A stretch of DNA of 64,000 nt from Flavobacteriaceae bacterium PS02337 (GTDB lineage Bacteria; Bacteroidota; Bacteroidia; Flavobacteriales; Flavobacteriaceae): contig JASCOE010000002.1 of assembly GCA_029959285.1 (NCBI GenBank), positions 124,001 through 188,000 on the forward strand, given 5' to 3'. Made by a program: the position numbers and the translations under genes. The notes below the pieces were generated by a model. The model was not told where the DNA came from. It was given only the letters and a program-made list of their open reading frames with translations, and made no database searches. Position 1 is the first letter of the stretch; every line of letters starts with the position of its first letter. Positions 60,648 to 64,000 of this stretch are shown piece after piece.

Positions 60648-62225
60648 TTATAATTTTATTAATTTCAATGATTTTATATACAGTCCCAGTCTAATTCTTC
60701 CAAATATTAGCTCTTCAAACTCAGTAAAATTTTTATTTAGATCATTAGTTTCAAAATACTGCTTAAGTTCATTAAAAAGCTCAAGAATAGTTTTTTTGCT
60801 TTTTAAAATATCTAAAATGACCAAATCTAAAGAATCAACGTAAGCCATCGAAAATCTATCCTGATCACATTCGGGAATTATTAATGTGTGAAAATTTGTT
60901 TCTGCTTCTTCTAGAATTACAATTTCATTTTCTTTTTTAACTTTTAGCTTTTCAATAAACGAACTCCAATTATATTTACTTTCTACAATTTTATAGTCGC
61001 AATCACTTATTATTATTTTTTTGTAAATAGCTTCAGCATCTTTAAATAAATCTTGCATATAAGAACTTGCCTTACAATCACGTGCGTATAAATAGTCTTT
61101 TGAAAGCAAAACAAAATCTTTTTTGACTACTTTCTTTATTCTAGAATTAAATATTTCAAAATCAATAAATTGACTCTTACTTAAATTATACCCTTTCAAT
61201 TCTTTTTTCAAGTCTCGATTAAAATCAAAACGTAACGATGTAATTGATTCCCTCTCAATTTTTATTTTTTCATCAACTAAATTTTTATAGCGTCTAAACA
61301 AAACCTCTTTATTAGAGTTTTCAAGACTGTAATAATCTTTAAAAAGTGACAGCTTATTTTTTTTGAATAATTCAATTATTTGATAGTAGTATTTGGGATA
61401 ATCAAGTCTCAGTCTATTTGCCATTTGCATACAAACAAAATCATTTCGCTTATAGCTTCCCAAGAGATGTAGATAATGCTTTTCATAAGGTATTTTTCCA
61501 AAATCATCAAACCCTTTATATTGATTATCTCCAATTGTCTCAGACAAAAGAACATTCACTGTTTTATTGTGCTTCTTAACTAAACAATAAAATAGATATT
61601 GTTCAAAAAATATATTAAAATTAGAAACATTTATTCTAGAAAAATTTAAAATATTTTTACCCACAAAATCAAGAGCCTTTTCAGTATATTCTTTAAAGAA
61701 AGAAATATTATTTCCTCCAAATATTCCCGCATTATATGCTAAAATTGGATTTTTAGAATTTCTTTCTTTAATAATTTCGTCTGGGAAGTAATTTAATGAA
61801 GACTCCAATGAAACCATTATATTTTCGTAATAATCTGTTGCGGACTCCATATTCTGAGCAATTAAATCTCCTTTGAGGAGAGAATCTTCAAATTTTTTCC
61901 AAATAAAAACATCTCCATCAACATGTAAAAAAGGTTTTTCTTGTTGTGAATAAGCCGAAATTTTAGGCAAAGCCCAAAGCTGTGGATGATAAATATTTAA
62001 GGAATCAAGATTACATACTACATCATTATAGGGTAGCTCTAAAGTATCGATTAGCATTTTTGCTGAAACACTATCACTATAAAGAATTAATTCTGGATAA
62101 TATTTTTTAAGCTGTAAGGAACTTAAAGCCCAAGACATTAAATTATATTCAGGAGAAAGCCAGCCTGCATTAGAGGTTAACAAGTTTGATTTATTACATG
62201 CCCATGCACTTTGAATTATCCTCAT
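60648..62225 (-). CDS. DUF6734-like glycosyltransferase-like protein with PqqD-like C-terminus
   Basis: 525 residues, cytoplasmic. The first 300 residues resemble a DUF6734/GT-A-like fold: an opening alpha/beta part (MRIIQSAWACNKSNLLTSNA) and the acidic motif HVDGDVFIW (Asp103, Asp105) like the DxD metal site of sugar transferases, then NAGIFGGNN. The last 70 residues (SMAYVDSLDLVILDILKSKK, TILELFNELKQYFE, FEELIFGRIRLGLYI) follow the helix pattern of PqqD-type leader-binding winged helices. Read together: an enzyme recruited to the leader of the next gene's product. Both reads are by eye and unproven. It is first in the operon, 77 bp before the lipase gene. AT-rich throughout. Confidence 0.6.
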   Translation of the reverse strand: MRIIQSAWACNKSNLLTSNAGWLSPEYNLMSWALSSLQLKKYYPELILYSDSVSAKMLIDTLELPYNDVVCNLDSLNIYHPQLWALPKISAYSQQEKPFLHVDGDVFIWKKFEDSLLKGDLIAQNMESATDYYENIMVSLESSLNYFPDEIIKERNSKNPILAYNAGIFGGNNISFFKEYTEKALDFVGKNILNFSRINVSNFNIFFEQYLFYCLVKKHNKTVNVLLSETIGDNQYKGFDDFGKIPYEKHYLHLLGSYKRNDFVCMQMANRLRLDYPKYYYQIIELFKKNKLSLFKDYYSLENSNKEVLFRRYKNLVDEKIKIERESITSLRFDFNRDLKKELKGYNLSKSQFIDFEIFNSRIKKVVKKDFVLLSKDYLYARDCKASSYMQDLFKDAEAIYKKIIISDCDYKIVESKYNWSSFIEKLKVKKENEIVILEEAETNFHTLIIPECDQDRFSMAYVDSLDLVILDILKSKKTILELFNELKQYFETNDLNKNFTEFEELIFGRIRLGLYIKSLKLIKL

Positions 62226-62327
62226 CTTATGAAATTATACGCTACAATACTATAGGCATATTCTTTCATAAACTACCCCTATAAGACAATAAAGTAACAG
62301 AATAAGACTTTATAATAAGTGCTACTT

Positions 62328-62558
62328 TTATGGTTTAGGATATTCCTTCTTAATATTTCGGATCAGCTCTTCTAAACCATTCAATTTCAATTCATAGATT
62401 AATTGTAATTGCTGCCCTAATTCTCCTTTTGGAAATCCTTTATTGTGATACCAAACGACGTAATATTCAGGAAGATTAATTAAATAGCGTCCTTCGTATT
62501 TCCCGAAAGGCATTTTGGTGTGCGCTAATTTTATGAGAAGTTTTTTGTCTTGTTCCAT
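62328..62558 (-). CDS. DUF3820 protein
   Basis: 76 residues, soluble. The sequence TKMPFGKYEGRYLINLPEYY followed by WYHNKGFPKGELGQQLQLIY is the characteristic DUF3820 pattern, a small exonuclease-associated or 'quorum-sensing regulated' family of unknown action. Its own -7 box is at 62622-62629. A short inverted repeat lies in the leader. It is unrelated in function, as far as can be seen, to the export cassette just downstream. Confidence 0.85.
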   Translation of the reverse strand: MEQDKKLLIKLAHTKMPFGKYEGRYLINLPEYYVVWYHNKGFPKGELGQQLQLIYELKLNGLEELIRNIKKEYPKP

Positions 62559-62572
62559 AGTTTAGAAGAAAA

Positions 62573-62613
62573 AAGAAGCAAGAACAAAGACTAATACTTT
62601 CTTCTTGCTTCTT
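62573..62613. repeat. Inverted repeat AAGAAGCAAGAA
   Basis: Arms 62573-62584 and 62602-62613 are perfect 12-bp complements. Another copy of the word lies at 62777-62786. Confidence 0.7.
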
Positions 62614-62621
62614 ATTACATG

Positions 62622-62629
62622 CAAAGCTA
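62622..62629 (-). promoter_or_regulatory. -7 box for the DUF3820 gene
   Basis: TAGCTTTG on the minus strand, 63 bp upstream of the ATG at 62558. Confidence 0.5.
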
Positions 62630-62650
62630 TTATTATTTTTCTTTTTTTCT

Positions 62651-62720
62651 GCCACAGATTAAAAGGATTAAAAAGATTTTTTTCAAACAATCCGTGTAAA
62701 TTCTTTTAATCTGTCATAAA
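62651..62720. repeat. Dispersed CCACAGATTA element, copy 2, self-complementary
   Basis: GCCACAGATTAAAAGGATTA near the left edge recalls the copy at 39343. The right part (TTCTTTTAATCTGTCA) is largely its reverse complement, so it can fold back. Confidence 0.6.
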
Positions 62721-62745
62721 AAAAATTAGAACCTCAGAATCTTAG

Positions 62746-62761
62746 TCCCGAAGCCTCGGGA
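62746..62761. repeat. Dispersed palindrome TCCCGAAGCCTCGGGA, copy 2
   Basis: Identical to 19156-19171, including flanking bases TAG before and T after. Confidence 0.75.
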
Positions 62762-62843
62762 TAGCATCATTAAAAAAAAGAAGCAAGAAAAAAGAACTTA
62801 TCATGATTCTCTCTCCCTGCTTCAAAAATATTATTTAAAAAAA

Positions 62844-62906
62844 GTTTTCAGTCACAGATTTCAGTCATAGTTATTAACTGAGACTGACACTGTAAACTGA
62901 GACTTT
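62844..62906. repeat. Dispersed GTTTTCAGTCACAG repeat, copy 3
   Basis: GTTTTCAGTCACAG has one mismatch to the copies at 13477 and 36397, followed by inverted words such as ACTGAGACTG and AACTGAGACTTTT. It ends at the stop of nagB. Confidence 0.6.
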
Positions 62907-62907
62907 T

Positions 62908-64000
62908 CTAGTAATGCCATCTCACAAATGCTTCCATCGCTGCATAAGTTGCTAAACCTAATTGGTGATATAAAGCTGCTGTTTCGCGGTTTCTGTCTTC
63001 TGCTCTCTGCCAGAACTCTCTTGCGTCTGTTCCTTGAAAAACAACTCCATCTTTTTGAGATTGGTGTTTGAAGATTCCGTGACGTTTTTCTAAAACCTGA
63101 TCTGGACTCATTGGAACTGCCATTTCAACCTCATCAATTCCCCATTCTTGCCAAGCTCCACGGTATAACCATAACCAACAATCGTTCATGAATTCTTTTG
63201 GTTTTAAAACTTTTACAGCTTCAAAAATAGCATCTAAACAAACTTTGTGCGTTCCGTGCGGATCTGCTAAATCTCCAGCTGCATAAATTTGGTGTGGTTT
63301 AATTTTTTCAATTAAATCAACTGTCAGCTGAATATCTTCTGCTCCGATTGGTTTTTTCTCAATTGTTCCTGTTTCATAGAATGGCAATTCCATAAAATGA
63401 ATTTGAGAATCTGGCAAACCAACAAAATGACTTGTTGCTCTCGCCTCACCTTTTCTAATTAAACCTTTAATGTAACGAACCTCTGGAATATCAATTTCGC
63501 TATTCTTTTTATTCTCTAAAAATGATTCTGCTTTTTTGTAAATGTTATCTGCTTCCTCACTTTTGATTCCGAATTTTTCGTTGTAATCAATTACGAATCT
63601 TGCAAAACGCAATGCTTCATCATCTGCAACAGCAATATTTCCAGAAGTTTGGTAAGCAACGTGTACTTCATGTCCTTGCTCTTGCAAACGCATAAAAGTT
63701 CCTCCCATACTGATAATATCATCATCTGGATGCGGACTGAAGATCAATACGCGTTTTTTTGCAGGTTCAGCTCTTTCTGGACGGTTTGAATCGTCAGAAT
63801 TTGGTTTTCCGCCTGGCCAACCTGTAATTGTATTTTGTAATTTATTGAAAATCTTAATATTAATATCGTAAGCTGGACCAGAATCTGCTAACAAATCACT
63901 CATACCGTTTTCGATATAATCTGCATCTGTAAGCATTAAAATTGGTTTTTTAAGATCCAAAGCCAATCCTAAAACTGCTTTACGAGTTAATTTGTCTGTC
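62908..64000 (-). CDS. nagB: Glucosamine-6-phosphate deaminase fused to LmbE/PIG-L domain, start outside window
   Basis: The frame stays open to base 64000, so 363 residues of the C-terminal part are visible. The first visible residues (TDKLTRKAVLGLALDLKKP) are the last part of a NagB-type sugar-phosphate isomerase domain, which converts glucosamine-6-phosphate to fructose-6-phosphate plus ammonia. From about residue 80 a PIG-L/LmbE-like deacetylase-type domain follows, with the zinc motif FSPHPDDDIISMGG, plus AAGDLADPHGTHK, where His completes the site. This two-domain form of about 640 residues is common in Bacteroidota. The NagB catalytic residues lie outside the window. Confidence 0.88.
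   Translation of the reverse strand, partial: TDKLTRKAVLGLALDLKKPILMLTDADYIENGMSDLLADSGPAYDINIKIFNKLQNTITGWPGGKPNSDDSNRPERAEPAKKRVLIFSPHPDDDIISMGGTFMRLQEQGHEVHVAYQTSGNIAVADDEALRFARFVIDYNEKFGIKSEEADNIYKKAESFLENKKNSEIDIPEVRYIKGLIRKGEARATSHFVGLPDSQIHFMELPFYETGTIEKKPIGAEDIQLTVDLIEKIKPHQIYAAGDLADPHGTHKVCLDAIFEAVKVLKPKEFMNDCWLWLYRGAWQEWGIDEVEMAVPMSPDQVLEKRHGIFKHQSQKDGVVFQGTDAREFWQRAEDRNRETAALYHQLGLATYAAMEAFVRWHY

Larger units (their letters stand above)
62559..62907. other. 349-bp gap rich in repeats, no gene
   Basis: It contains a promoter, an AAGAAGCAAGAA inverted repeat, a CCACAGATTA element, a TCCCGAAGCC palindrome and a GTTTTCAGTCACAG element, that is, members of at least four dispersed families in one space. 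Confidence 0.7.

Overview
The window looks like chromosomal DNA from a Flavobacterium-type member of the Bacteroidota. The evidence is the AT-rich sequence, at least sixteen upstream boxes of the form TAnnTTTG (the Bacteroidota -7 element), a subtilase ending in a type IX secretion sorting domain, many lipoproteins with short Cys signal peptides, and families typical of this group (DUF4834, DUF3810, DUF4268, DUF4956, DUF6734-like, NagB fused to an LmbE domain). I recognised no rRNA, tRNA, CRISPR array, transposase, integrase or origin. Both ends cut a gene: uvrA at the left and a NagB-LmbE fusion at the right.

Layout. 1-5033: end of uvrA, a small membrane protein and an MscS channel. 5123-11216: a minus-strand surface polysaccharide group (DUF4834 protein, YfhO-like membrane protein, two small proteins, glycosyltransferase, flippase). 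11341-15997: an outer-membrane channel-like protein, a GNAT protein, two small exported proteins and an alpha-oxoamine synthase that may start sphingolipid or sulfonolipid synthesis. 16190-25110: a denitrification and NO-response block. It holds Cu nitrite reductase fused to cytochrome c, a NirV-like protein, SCO, a haem-copper-oxidase-like membrane protein, the di-iron repair protein Ric, quinol NO reductase, azurin and an NsrR-like Rrf2 regulator. 25245-54317: mostly housekeeping and envelope genes (NYN protein, FMN glutamate-synthase-like protein, GH88, ABC exporter, RdgB, DEAD helicase, PepD, ECF sigma factor, PlsC, Nudix, subtilase, MnmA, YidC, PyrG). 54586-62225: a six-gene minus-strand cassette. 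62328-64000: a DUF3820 protein and nagB.

The most interesting region is 54586-62225. In transcription order it has a glycosyltransferase-like protein with a PqqD-like C-terminal segment; a 450-residue protein with a textbook double-glycine leader, a Gly/Ser/Asn-rich linker and a polymorphic-toxin-type lipase domain; a lipoprotein; a secreted lipocalin-like protein; a C39-peptidase ABC transporter; and an HlyD-type adaptor. I read this as a one-operon system that cuts the leader from a possibly modified lipase, exports it, and protects the producer with one or both small envelope proteins. The export logic follows from known families. The modification step and the immunity roles are inference.

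In the denitrification block the same 26-bp dyad (AATAAAAGACA, 4 nt, TGTCTTTTATT, with few mismatches) lies before nirK, before the NO reductase gene and before the Rrf2 gene itself. It overlaps the nirK -7 box and sits just upstream of the -7 box of the regulator gene. This predicts a small NO-sensing regulon. Intergenic spaces carry several families of dispersed palindromes and inverted repeats, including a 186-bp nested hairpin at 19335-19520, a perfect 28-bp inverted repeat at 30043-30146 and a nested repeat around a terminator at 42846-42993.
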